Source of the DNA: a bacterium
GTDB taxonomy: Archaea; Nanoarchaeota; Nanoarchaeia; Woesearchaeales; UBA10216
Assembly (NCBI GenBank): GCA_024206195.1
Contig: JAAGZO010001096.1
Coordinates: forward strand, 1 to 38,369
DNA length: 38,369 nucleotides
Reading direction: 5' to 3'
In this document: one piece after another, positions 8,768 through 16,440 of the stretch
Layout of the letters: every line of letters begins with the position of its first letter
How positions within the stretch are numbered: position 1 is the first letter of the stretch
Made by a program: the position numbers and the translations under genes
The notes under the pieces: generated by a model
The model's database searches: none
What the model was told of the DNA's origin: nothing
What the model saw: only the letters and a program-made list of their open reading frames with translations

Positions 8768-9448
8768 ATGATAGAAAACAGATTCCTGCGCCAGCAGGAT
8801 ATAATAGATCCCGAATTACTCGCCGAAGCCAAGGTGACTATCATCGGCTGCGGCGCGGTCGGCAGCTTCACGGCATTGACACTGGCCAAGATGGGAATTG
8901 AGAATATCACCATTTATGATCCTGATAGCATAGAAGTTCACAATTTCCCCAACCAGTTCTTCAGGCTTAAAGATATAGACCGTAAAAAGGTCGATGCCAT
9001 TGAGGAGATCATATGGGAATTCGAGGATGTGGAGATCACACCTAAGCCACGCCTTTACTCAAGTCAACCATTGGAAGGTACTGTTATTTCCGTAGTGGAC
9101 TCCATGACGGCGCGTCATACCATCTGGCAAAGCGTTAAGGCTCAGCCTAAAGTGCCCCTGTACCTTGATTCCAGGATGGCCTCTCAGGTGATTCAGCTTT
9201 ATTCATACCAGCCCGGTAATCCAGATATCCTCAAATCCTATGAATCCTCTTTAGTCAGCGATGAAGATTCCATTGATGAGCCCTGCACTGCCAAAACGAT
9301 TATCTATTCTGTACTACCATTGGCAGGCTTGATTGCCAGGCAGGTAGTTGCTTACTTAAACGGGGAATGGATTGAACCGGTAATTACGCTGGACTTGAAA
9401 ACACTCACACTACTGAAAAGCGGGGTGGCTAATGACAAAAAGAGTTAA
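8768..9448 (+). CDS. E1/ThiF/MoeB-like activating enzyme
   Basis: The 226-aa adenylating enzyme shows a Rossmann nucleotide site IIGCGAVGS (25-33), the ATP-binding Asp51 and IYDPDSIEVHNFPNQFF, the usual ThiF DxDxVxxSNLxRQ region in altered form. D111 and a candidate catalytic cysteine at 173 (EPCTAKTI) follow. It is about the minimum length for a ThiF-type domain and lacks a separate ubiquitin-fold domain. It probably adenylates the Ubl C-terminus and hands it to Cys266 of the E2-like protein. An NFPNQFF sequence replaces the canonical NLxRQ arginine, which deserves attention; R66 is nearby. The 3' end overlaps a 24-codon frame that may be translated by coupling. Confidence 0.88.
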   Translation: MIENRFLRQQDIIDPELLAEAKVTIIGCGAVGSFTALTLAKMGIENITIYDPDSIEVHNFPNQFFRLKDIDRKKVDAIEEIIWEFEDVEITPKPRLYSSQPLEGTVISVVDSMTARHTIWQSVKAQPKVPLYLDSRMASQVIQLYSYQPGNPDILKSYESSLVSDEDSIDEPCTAKTIIYSVLPLAGLIARQVVAYLNGEWIEPVITLDLKTLTLLKSGVANDKKS

Positions 9449-9506
9449 AATGATAATAGCAATCGTTACTGAAGTATTAAGACGTTTGATCTGTAGAGGT
9501 TGCTGA
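9432..9506 (+). CDS. Possible 24-aa coupled peptide after the E1 gene
   Basis: ATG 9432 lies inside the last codons of the E1-like gene (overlap 17 bases). The frame ends in a TGA that overlaps the ATG of the next frame as TGATG. The peptide is basic and hydrophobic (MTKRVKMIIAIVTEVL, then RRLICRGC), enough for one short amphipathic or membrane helix. The double overlap is what a translated operon member would show, but such a short frame could also arise by chance. Confidence 0.3.
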   Translation: MTKRVKMIIAIVTEVLRRLICRGC

Positions 9507-9655
9507 TGAGGGATAAAGATGTTGATGAGCTGGCGAAGTCTGTGGGAGTTATTGTTGAGAAGATACTGAAGCTTATGCTACGTGAGAAAAACAAGGAACC
9601 TGCAGAGGAAAACCAGCCTGAAGAAGTACAACAGAAAGACTCCGTTGAGGAGTAA
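9506..9655 (+). CDS. Small 49-aa charged protein, last gene of the Ubl operon
   Basis: The frame starts at ATG 9506, which overlaps the TGA of the preceding 24-codon frame (TGATG), with GAGG seven bases upstream. It stops right at the operon terminator. The N-terminal half could be an amphipathic helix (DELAKSVGVIVEKILKLMLR). The C-terminal half is Glu/Gln-rich and disordered-looking. No family is recognised. Its position between the E1 gene and the terminator and a good ribosome site make translation plausible. It could be a small regulator or a substrate of the conjugation system; both are guesses. Confidence 0.5.
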   Translation: MRDKDVDELAKSVGVIVEKILKLMLREKNKEPAEENQPEEVQQKDSVEE

Positions 9656-9677
9656 AACCGACTTTGTCGGTTTTTTT
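9655..9677 (+). terminator. Terminator of the Ubl operon
   Basis: Stem AACCGAC / GTCGGTT with a 3-base loop is followed by a T run. It begins in the stop codon of the 49-aa gene, so that small gene is very probably part of the transcript. Confidence 0.88.
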
Positions 9678-9752
9678 AGCTTATTTCAAATCTACAACAC
9701 ATCAGGATTTTTTTGACTACTCCATGTTGCTTTCCCAATCAGTTTTATTATT

Positions 9753-10739
9753 TCATTTAAGCCAAAATGTTGTTACTTTGCATTTAATGGCTTTAATAAT
9801 CTTACTTATATAAATCTTTCTTCTTCTTTTCCTTACTATGAAATAGGTAATAACTAGTATTAATATTTCAATAAATACTATTAGTATTTTCTGAATTGAA
9901 TTCAATAAGTTCTGAATGGAGAAAGAACTTGGTAGAAAAGCAATGGTTAGAGCTAATAATTGAGTTCCAAGAAAAATACCTAAAGCTGATAATTCGGTGG
10001 CGTTGGTTAATATTCTTCCACTCTGTTCCGATTTAATTTTATCGATGTGTTTTTCCCAACCTACGCCCTGTAGCCTATTCTCAATATGGCCTTTAATATA
10101 CTTACCAATTTCTCCGATTCTAACATCACTATGCATCCATGCAACGGCTAAGAAAAGAGCAAGAACAGGATATATTAAAAAAAGCATTAAAGGACCATTC
10201 TCTATTAAACCAAAAGAAAATATTGAACCTGCTACAATCAGGGTGAATGTTTCAAGTCTATTACGAAAATCCATTCGTTTAAGGATTTCTTCACGTAATG
10301 ACGAATATTCTGTTAGTATTTCATTTCTAGTTTCAGGACTAAGTGTATGTACATATTTTTTCAATACATCATTGTGATGAAAAGAAAGATTCATTGATAA
10401 CGCCTCATTAATAGTGAACCAGTTCACCTCTGATATTTCTTCCTTCTGTATCTTAACATTACCTGTAGCTTCTCCACTGAAGATATTGACTACAGCATGA
10501 ATATTCTCTTCAGGAATAATTTCATCATAATACCATAAGAAATAGGGATCAAACTCTAAACCAATTTCTTCATTAACCTCACGTTTTACAGCTTCAGCTG
10601 ACGTTTCATTTAGTTCAATATGTCCACCTGGTAAAGACCAGAAATCTTTGTATGGTTCTGTATTTCTACGCGCAAGTAGAACATATTCCTTACCATTATC
10701 AATTTTTGTTATAATAGCAGCTACAGTTGATTTTGTCAT
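9753..10739 (-). CDS. NUDIX hydrolase fused to a four-helix membrane domain
   Basis: Residues 1-135 are a NUDIX domain with a perfect Nudix box (residues 39-61: G-x5-E-x7-REV-x-EE-x-GL), expected to split nucleoside diphosphate-X compounds. Residues about 155-315 hold an RNRLETFTLIVAGSIF segment and four likely membrane helices (centred near 168, 187, 258 and 290). A soluble stretch IGEIGKYIKGHIENRL lies between pairs, and the tail is basic (RKRRRK). The membrane part resembles small integral-membrane modules often found next to nucleotide-signal defence enzymes (recollection, not a search). Such a fusion could act as a nucleotide-sensing or nucleotide-removing membrane effector. It stands alone, convergent with the Ubl operon, and is more AT-rich than it. 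Only a weak ribosome site is seen. Confidence 0.8.
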   Translation of the reverse strand: MTKSTVAAIITKIDNGKEYVLLARRNTEPYKDFWSLPGGHIELNETSAEAVKREVNEEIGLEFDPYFLWYYDEIIPEENIHAVVNIFSGEATGNVKIQKEEISEVNWFTINEALSMNLSFHHNDVLKKYVHTLSPETRNEILTEYSSLREEILKRMDFRNRLETFTLIVAGSIFSFGLIENGPLMLFLIYPVLALFLAVAWMHSDVRIGEIGKYIKGHIENRLQGVGWEKHIDKIKSEQSGRILTNATELSALGIFLGTQLLALTIAFLPSSFSIQNLLNSIQKILIVFIEILILVITYFIVRKRRRKIYISKIIKAIKCKVTTFWLK

Positions 10740-11051
10740 TTTAATCTCAATATCATAAAATAAATTCTATTGTTTAATTTAAAGGCGAATGAGATACTAC
10801 AATCTGATTTATCTCAACCCCCACTATGTTCTATCAACTTCAATTTAAGGCTCCTCTATATATGATTAGAAACCGGTACTCATATGATTTAGCAATTGAA
10901 TATATGAAAGCATCTTTATACTGTCAATAGTTCTTTAACTTCCTTGATTTACAACTCTAAAAGAAACGAGTATCTAATATAGAAACATCGATATGCGAAT
11001 TTTAAGAAAACTATATAGAAAGGGAAGTATTCTTGATACTTCCCTATTAGA
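10740..11051. other. AT-rich intergenic region
   Basis: This 312-base stretch is gene-free. It contains the upstream region of the NUDIX gene and, at the right end, the hairpin terminator of the genes at 11052-12685. No other structure was recognised. Confidence 0.4.
11015..11045 (-). terminator. Terminator after the ssDNA-binding-like gene
   Basis: A 10-bp perfect stem AGGGAAGTAT / ATACTTCCCT with a 5-base loop lies just past the stop at 11052. On the minus strand it is followed by an imperfect T-rich stretch (TTCTATATAG). Confidence 0.65.
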
Positions 11052-11768
11052 CTATTGCTTATCCCCAGGATCCTCAAAGTCACGTTGCGTGATATCATAC
11101 ATGATCTTATCCAGTTCCTCACGGGCATGTTTGGCGGTAACAAGCATTTCCTTTGATGCCACGCCATCGACATCGAGGATAACCTCTGCCCAGCGGTAAC
11201 CGTTCTTTTTGGTATCTTCAAGCTTGAAGACAGTATTAACGGCTACAACGGGGAGATCGGAACGCTTGAGCTTCCTTTTATGCTGGTTCCAGTGCTTGAT
11301 CGATGTCGGGCTCAAGGAGAAGACAAACGGCTTTATCTGTCCGTCATATTCCATCAACAGCCACAGCCTCACCTTTGGTTTGCATTTACCTGAACCAATA
11401 ACCGCTTCTTCGCAGTTAACACATGCATCGCTTAACGGATCGGATACGCTGGGTATTTGATCAATACCGCTGCAGGATGGCAACTGTTCCCCCTCTTTCC
11501 ACAACGCCCGTATGTTCTGTTCAGCAAAGATAACCGCATTGAGTATGTTTCCTTCTAACGTTTCCTCCTGGGATTCATCGTTTAGGTAATTTTCGCCGTG
11601 ATCGATATACATTCTGTGTTTGCCGTTATCCTTATGTTCGATGCGTATCCTGGGGATCTCGAAACTGTACCCCGCGGAATCGAGGTCCGTCAACTCCTTC
11701 TCCACATTGAAACCAGTATCGCTCAGGATCTGCTGGATCTCATCAGTTTTTACTAAATTATTGGTCAA
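11052..11768 (-). CDS. Putative ssDNA-binding-like protein paired with a nuclease
   Basis: The 238-aa protein has C99, C116, C119 and C129 (DACVNCEEAVIGSGKC) as a likely zinc site. A beta-rich segment follows: KVRLWLLMEYDGQIKPFVFSL, then SPTSIKHW, then LPVVAVNTVFKLE and YRWAEVILDV. This resembles phage-type single-strand DNA-binding or recombination accessory proteins, but I recall the pattern and have not matched it. It starts with TTG at 11768, chosen because GGAGG lies 7 bases upstream and no ATG is in frame nearby. It follows the RecB-like nuclease gene by 11 bases, so both are co-transcribed. A shared role in DNA end processing or repair is likely. An N-terminal 90 residues are of unknown fold. 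Confidence 0.5.
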   Translation of the reverse strand: MTNNLVKTDEIQQILSDTGFNVEKELTDLDSAGYSFEIPRIRIEHKDNGKHRMYIDHGENYLNDESQEETLEGNILNAVIFAEQNIRALWKEGEQLPSCSGIDQIPSVSDPLSDACVNCEEAVIGSGKCKPKVRLWLLMEYDGQIKPFVFSLSPTSIKHWNQHKRKLKRSDLPVVAVNTVFKLEDTKKNGYRWAEVILDVDGVASKEMLVTAKHAREELDKIMYDITQRDFEDPGDKQ

Positions 11769-11779
11769 ATTATACCTCC

Positions 11780-12685
11780 TTATTTGATGTTTATTTCTTC
11801 AATCTGTTTCAGAGCTTCTGAAGCAAGCCTAGGGGAGAGGTTATCGTTTTTCTCACGACAGTGAATAGTGTAGCTGCAGATGTTGCAGTGGTTGGGATTG
11901 GGATAATGCCAATCCTTGAGCATCGACTTCAGCAGGTTTTTCATCTGCGTCCTGAATGCCTTAAGCTCATCTTCACTCTTGCTGATTCTTATAAACGGAT
12001 CCCCCTTTTCCTCACCAGCCGAACCATTAGAGGTTGTTCGTTTTCTTATCTCATGAGCTCGCAGGAAATAGACGCTGCAGTAATCGGGATGGAGTTTCGG
12101 TTTTATCCATTTATCTTCGGTTAAGAACTCCCCGAATCTCAGGGCATAAGTGTAGAGGTTTAACTGCCAGTCCTGCTGCACTGATGCCAATGCTGGTCTT
12201 TGTTTGCTGCTCTTGAAGTCGAGCAATTCAATGGTATTATCTTGGTTCTTACGCACCTGGTCAATTGAACCCGTGAAAAGATGCCCTCCGATTTTAACTC
12301 TGAACGGCTGTTCGGAATATAGAACTTGAGCTTCGCGGTTTTCCTTGAGTTTACGGTACCCGTCGATAACCTCAACAGCGTTTGCTTCAAAGGCTGCCAG
12401 CTCCTTCTCACGGTCGTTCCATTTAACAGGCACATCGTTGTCCTCGTTGAATTCAAACTCCTCAAAGATTTCCCTGTAGTGCTCTGCAACATCTATATCC
12501 CATTTCGAATCATGGATCATATAGATCAGCTTATGCAATGTACTCCCGTGAAGTGCTGCCGGGTGACGATGTTCGGGTGATATCTTGTCGATATGTCTGA
12601 AGCGGAACATCAGGGGGCAGTTCAGGTAGTCTTTAATCGTTGACTGGCGGAGTTCTATGGACTGCAAAATCTCGGATTTTGTCAT
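11780..12685 (-). CDS. PD-(D/E)XK nuclease, Cas4/RecB-like with Fe-S cysteines
   Basis: The 301-aa protein shows the RecB-type nuclease motifs in order: YLNCPLMF with C23; GSTLH with His51; GSIDQV with Asp142; LLDFKSS with Asp156 and Lys158; and the QDWQLNLYTYA motif. The C-terminal CNIC...C (C267, C270, C276) with C23 form the four-cysteine clamp of the 4Fe-4S cluster known in Cas4 and AddB nucleases. It should cut or resect DNA ends. No Cas genes or CRISPR array are near, so it is not evidently an adaptation protein. It is first in a two-gene operon with the putative ssDNA-binding protein, a pairing common in phage recombination modules. Its base composition resembles the Ubl operon more than the NUDIX gene between them. 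Confidence 0.85.
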   Translation of the reverse strand: MTKSEILQSIELRQSTIKDYLNCPLMFRFRHIDKISPEHRHPAALHGSTLHKLIYMIHDSKWDIDVAEHYREIFEEFEFNEDNDVPVKWNDREKELAAFEANAVEVIDGYRKLKENREAQVLYSEQPFRVKIGGHLFTGSIDQVRKNQDNTIELLDFKSSKQRPALASVQQDWQLNLYTYALRFGEFLTEDKWIKPKLHPDYCSVYFLRAHEIRKRTTSNGSAGEEKGDPFIRISKSEDELKAFRTQMKNLLKSMLKDWHYPNPNHCNICSYTIHCREKNDNLSPRLASEALKQIEEINIK

Positions 12686-13153
12686 GATAGCTCCCTTTGT
12701 ATTGATTTAATTTATTGGTTATATTAATTAGATGGTCAGACTACTTAATTCTGCTATTTTAATAGTCAATAAATATTTGGTGTTTTCATCGCTGTTGGTA
12801 AAAGATTAAAGTGATCTCCCTGCTATTCGCGGTAATGTTATTTCACACTCCCCACGTAGATAGTTGATAAAAAACGGAAACGTCGCATACTTAAACACGA
12901 AGTAATTTTAATGGCTTCTTCATGGAAACTGAAACGATCACTTCCAACGATAGAACTAATCTACTTATCTTATACCACTAAATTATGAATAGATTACCTC
13001 ACAATCCCAATAACATATGGCTCCTCCTCAATAAGAACTTTCCTGGTTCTGTTGCCCAAGCTCTTGGCCACCGCGACTATGGCCTTAGAAGGCCTTTTCT
13101 TTACTGTTAAACGTTGATATTTCTCATATTTGCGTCCTTATTCTGGCAATATA
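12686..13153. other. Intergenic region with a transposase-like remnant
   Basis: No intact gene is present in these 468 bases. The right third (12994-13137) is a decayed coding fragment listed separately. The left part is AT-rich and would hold the promoter of the nuclease operon on the minus strand. A short GGCCTTAGAAGGCC hairpin (13080-13093) followed by TTTTCTTT lies inside the fragment and may act as a weak terminator. Confidence 0.4.
12994..13137 (-). pseudogene. C-terminal gene remnant, possibly IS110-family transposase
   Basis: An open 47-codon stretch without a start codon follows an in-frame stop and ends in TAA at 12994. It reads as real protein: KYQRLTVKKRPSKAIVAVAK, then SLGNRTRKVL and IEEEPYVIGIVR. 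The basic K-rich segment followed by KAIVAVAKSL recalls the C-terminus of IS110-type transposases, but the last 15 residues do not fit well. It lies 17 bases beyond the stop of the SNF2 helicase. It may mark an old insertion at the edge of the defence cassette. Confidence 0.35.
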
Positions 13154-15916
13154 CTATGACACCTCCACCCAACTGATCAGTTCCACGGAGTAGCCACCCG
13201 TTTCCGATGCAATTCCACGATGCTGGAGTTCCCGTTGTAACATTGGTTCAATAATACTCTTAAGTAGACGGATTCTTTCTTCCATAGACATAACCGACCG
13301 GGTGGGTGGACGCTGGAACAATTCTGTATGCTGTTTTTCGATCAATGGAACGCGTTGTCCCTTACTATCCACGGCCAAAGGGACCAAGTGAGTTCTCTGC
13401 TCGGATTCCTTGACATGTTCTTTAACTAGCCAGATTGATAACGAGCATTGTTTTTCTTGACCATCGGAAACAGAAGTACCGATGTTGTCGGGTGACACGG
13501 TACGCCACCGATTGAGCAAATCGTTTACCATGGGATGATCTATGCCGATGAGGTCAATGGTATCATCCGCTCTGGCAAGCTCTCGGTTCATTGTTCCATT
13601 TCGTTCCAGTTTACCATTGCTTGTAGCAATCGAAAATCGTCCGTTTTCCAAGGAGCGGATTCCGCCGCCTTGCTGTTCCAGAGCTATTCTGAGGAAGTTG
13701 CTTAAGCGCTTCTGGCTCTCTTCTATATCAGAGAATGGCTTATAATCTTCAAGGCTGAAGCGATCAAGGTCTTGGAACAGCTCGAAAACAACCTTACGTG
13801 CTTCGTCAGCATTAGCCATCGCGGCTTCCAGTTCCTCTTTGGTTTGCCTTAATTTTGGATCCGACAGAGCATCCCGGTACAGTTGATCATAACTGAGCCT
13901 TTCAGATAGTTGTCCGAGTATCTGTGACCGTAAATCCTCGGTGACATTTCCATGCTCATCTACCTTTCCCAAAGTTCTAGCTATCTCAAATAGTTTATCA
14001 TTGAGGAGGAGGAAGATCTTCCCTTCTATAGTGTCCGAAAGAATCAAGTTATATACCTGCGCTGTATCACGTTGACCATAGCGGTGGATTCGACCGATAC
14101 GTTGTTCCACGTCCATAGGATTCCAGGGTAGATCAAAGTTGAAAAGGATTCGTGCGAATTGGAGGTTTATCCCTTCACGTCCTGCTGCTGTACAAACAAG
14201 TACCTTAGGGCCATCGGTTCGCTTGAATCTCTTCTCTGCAGCCACTTTTGATCCATGGTCTCCACCACGAAGAACAACAACGCCCTGACCGGGATATGTA
14301 GACTCTATTTCCTTCTTTAGCAAATCAACGGTTGCAAGATAGGTAGCGAAAATGACAACTCTTTCCTCAGAATTTTGTTTCCATAACGAACCAAGCCCCC
14401 GAAGTAGCTTCTCTATCTTGGTTTCTCGAGAATTGGGAAAAACAGATAAGAGATCTACTATCCTCAAACGCTCTTCAGGCAATGACAGGTCCACTGCCAC
14501 AGTAACCATCTCTTCACCTTCAGCTCCGAAGATTTCAGATGTCTCTGAAGCCGCCGCCATCGCCAAGCTGTCTTCATCCAATTTCTTTACAAGGCGTAAT
14601 TTACAGTCTGCAAGTATTCGGTCGACTTCGCTCTTTCCAATAGCATCCCATGTAAGCAGCGTTTCTTCATGAATAAGTTTGCGAGCTTCCTCAATGAGAG
14701 AGGAATGACCGTCAATATCCAATGCTTGATCCCGTAGGAAAGCCTCGTGGATTGTCAGCATTAACAAACGCCGTCGCAAGGTGCTTCGTACTGCTGCGAA
14801 GCTTGAGGCTGCGATTTTTTGAAAGATTGTCATAACGAAGCCAAGGGCTCGACCTTGGTTGCCCTGCTTTTTAGCAAGTGCAAAGCCGTCTCTCAAATAT
14901 TCCCGAAGCTTTCCGTAGAAAGTACTCTCCTCTACGGACATTGTGAAGGATTCAGTATGAACCCATCGGCGCGAAAAAAGTGGCGATCCGTCAGAAGTGC
15001 ATGAGTCGGCCTTGGTGCGCCGAAATACCACAGCATTAAGTCGGTGACGCTCATCGAGCATTTCTTTTGAATTGGCGAAGAGCGTCGGGTTGAGAAGCTG
15101 AATCAGCATCCAGAAACGAAAGTGATCGCCCTGATGTGGGGTTGCGGACATTAAAATCAGATCGCGAGAATGATCTCGAAGAGCTTCCGCGAGTTTATAG
15201 TTCTCCGTCTTACGAACTTTGTTACCGGAACGGTACGCCGAAAGGTGGTGCGCTTCATCAAAGACAACGAGGTCCCACGGTGGAGCATCCAACAAGCGTC
15301 GAACTCGTGCCCGTCGTTTGAGTGTGTCGACGCTTGCAATGAGTCTGTCATGTTTAGCGAATGCATTTGATTTACGGTCGGTAACATCACCTTCGCTGCC
15401 AAACACCTCAAAATTCAGGTTGAAGACCTCATTCAACTCACGGTGCCAATTATTGACTAAACCAGCAGGAACGACCATGAGCGCTCGATTTAGTTCACCC
15501 CGACTGGCCAGCTCTCTGAGTACAAGGGCGGCTTCGATAGTCTTGCCTAGACCCACTTCATCTGCTATCAGAAATCGTCGCGGGAAAGCTGTAGCAATAC
15601 GGTGCGTTATAACTACCTGATGAGGTAGAAGATCGATTGGAGCTGCTGTCAGGGCAACTGCGTTTTCAATCAGGGGTAAGGAGAACGCCTCGTAATGAAG
15701 CCAGGCCTGGCGCAAACGCTCGGTTGATCCCTCGACATTGGCAATGATTCTTTCTGTTTTTGATAATGCAGGGAGCAGAGTATCCTGATAAACCAGGCGT
15801 TCACCTGAAGGAAAAAAGACGCGTAAGTATCCATCCGGGGCAGGAGCAATGACAACTCCTTCGCCGAAATCGGCGTGACTAATCCGTTGACCAGCCTGAA
15901 AGGTTTCTGCTGACAT
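13154..15916 (-). CDS. SNF2-family helicase of the DUF499/PglZ/DUF1156 defence cassette
   Basis: This 920-aa protein starts at ATG 15916, which overlaps the stop of the previous gene as TGATG; an upstream start would give a longer overlap without a better site. Residues 10-45 (DFGEGVV...RVFFPSGERLV) resemble the small Tudor-like DNA-binding domain found in UvrD and CarD proteins. The SNF2 core has DEVGLGKT (119-126), DEAHH (220-224) and SATPHQGD. The second half has GREGINLQ and the arginine-finger motif QRIGRIHRYGQ. The C-terminal 250 residues are charged and unassigned. In BREX type 3 the SNF2-type helicase BrxHII plays the corresponding part, and DISARM carries the similar DrmD. It is last in a tightly packed six-gene operon and probably remodels or translocates on DNA during defence. 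Confidence 0.85.
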   Translation of the reverse strand: MSAETFQAGQRISHADFGEGVVIAPAPDGYLRVFFPSGERLVYQDTLLPALSKTERIIANVEGSTERLRQAWLHYEAFSLPLIENAVALTAAPIDLLPHQVVITHRIATAFPRRFLIADEVGLGKTIEAALVLRELASRGELNRALMVVPAGLVNNWHRELNEVFNLNFEVFGSEGDVTDRKSNAFAKHDRLIASVDTLKRRARVRRLLDAPPWDLVVFDEAHHLSAYRSGNKVRKTENYKLAEALRDHSRDLILMSATPHQGDHFRFWMLIQLLNPTLFANSKEMLDERHRLNAVVFRRTKADSCTSDGSPLFSRRWVHTESFTMSVEESTFYGKLREYLRDGFALAKKQGNQGRALGFVMTIFQKIAASSFAAVRSTLRRRLLMLTIHEAFLRDQALDIDGHSSLIEEARKLIHEETLLTWDAIGKSEVDRILADCKLRLVKKLDEDSLAMAAASETSEIFGAEGEEMVTVAVDLSLPEERLRIVDLLSVFPNSRETKIEKLLRGLGSLWKQNSEERVVIFATYLATVDLLKKEIESTYPGQGVVVLRGGDHGSKVAAEKRFKRTDGPKVLVCTAAGREGINLQFARILFNFDLPWNPMDVEQRIGRIHRYGQRDTAQVYNLILSDTIEGKIFLLLNDKLFEIARTLGKVDEHGNVTEDLRSQILGQLSERLSYDQLYRDALSDPKLRQTKEELEAAMANADEARKVVFELFQDLDRFSLEDYKPFSDIEESQKRLSNFLRIALEQQGGGIRSLENGRFSIATSNGKLERNGTMNRELARADDTIDLIGIDHPMVNDLLNRWRTVSPDNIGTSVSDGQEKQCSLSIWLVKEHVKESEQRTHLVPLAVDSKGQRVPLIEKQHTELFQRPPTRSVMSMEERIRLLKSIIEPMLQRELQHRGIASETGGYSVELISWVEVS

Positions 15917-16440
15917 CAACTTATCCTCGGATGGTGCAGTCCGACCCATGCCTTGCTATCATAATCCGCAGTACTTCTTTGGTCGTCAATAAGTCGTTCA
16001 ACTTCCTTTTCTGCACCGGACCACAATAATCTACCGATATGTAGCCCACGACTTGATTTAGATGCTCTATGCTTCCAGTGGTACTCTTCGCTTGAACCGA
16101 CCATAGAGATACGATTGTGACCTGACGGAACCCAAAAAATAAGTCCTGCCTGACCCTCGTATTCATCCTGAAATGACAGGATCACATCTTTTATATCTTT
16201 TTCAATCCAACGCTCAGCATCTTGTCCAGTCAGGACATCCAAACATCCTTCAAATCCAGAAACTACGAGTGCGTTACCGTTGGATGCTGGGAGTTCTTCC
16301 GGCCAAGCGTTAGCCATTGAAAAAAACTTTCGCATGGATACAACTTGAGGAGGCCGAACTACTTTTCCAAGAGTCTTGAGACCCCAGAGGAGTGTGAAAC
16401 CACGTCGTATCCAGGCATCATCTCGGCGTGTCAATACCAT
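15916..16440 (-). CDS. Unknown 174-aa protein of the defence cassette
   Basis: It begins at ATG 16440, which overlaps the TGA of the methylase gene, and ends in a TGA overlapping the helicase start, so it is translated in step with both. The sequence is a single soluble alpha/beta domain with segments such as GNALVVSGFEGCLDVL, VILSFQDEYEGQAGLIFWVP, RISMVGSSEEYHW and RGLHIGRLLWSGAEKEVERL. I recognise no catalytic motif. Related cassettes with DUF499 and DUF1156 proteins often carry a small DUF3780 protein of about this size, so this may be its counterpart; that is an inference from position and length only. A role as structural adaptor between methylase and helicase would fit. Confidence 0.6.
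   Translation of the reverse strand: MVLTRRDDAWIRRGFTLLWGLKTLGKVVRPPQVVSMRKFFSMANAWPEELPASNGNALVVSGFEGCLDVLTGQDAERWIEKDIKDVILSFQDEYEGQAGLIFWVPSGHNRISMVGSSEEYHWKHRASKSSRGLHIGRLLWSGAEKEVERLIDDQRSTADYDSKAWVGLHHPRIS

Noticed and set aside
6597..9448. Membership of the Ubl operon in a PRTRC (ParB/ThiF-related) plasmid cassette
   Set aside because: PRTRC cassettes also combine a small Ubl-like protein, a JAB protein and ThiF, but carry ParB and other signature proteins. None is present here, and an E2-like protein is.
11780..12685. Cas4 as part of a CRISPR-Cas locus
   Set aside because: No repeat-spacer array and no cas1, cas2 or effector gene lies in the window; the partner gene resembles a DNA-binding protein instead.
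15136..15620. Overlapping plus- and minus-strand frames within the SNF2 helicase gene
   Set aside because: The helicase motifs fix the true frame; the others are shadows produced by its codon use.
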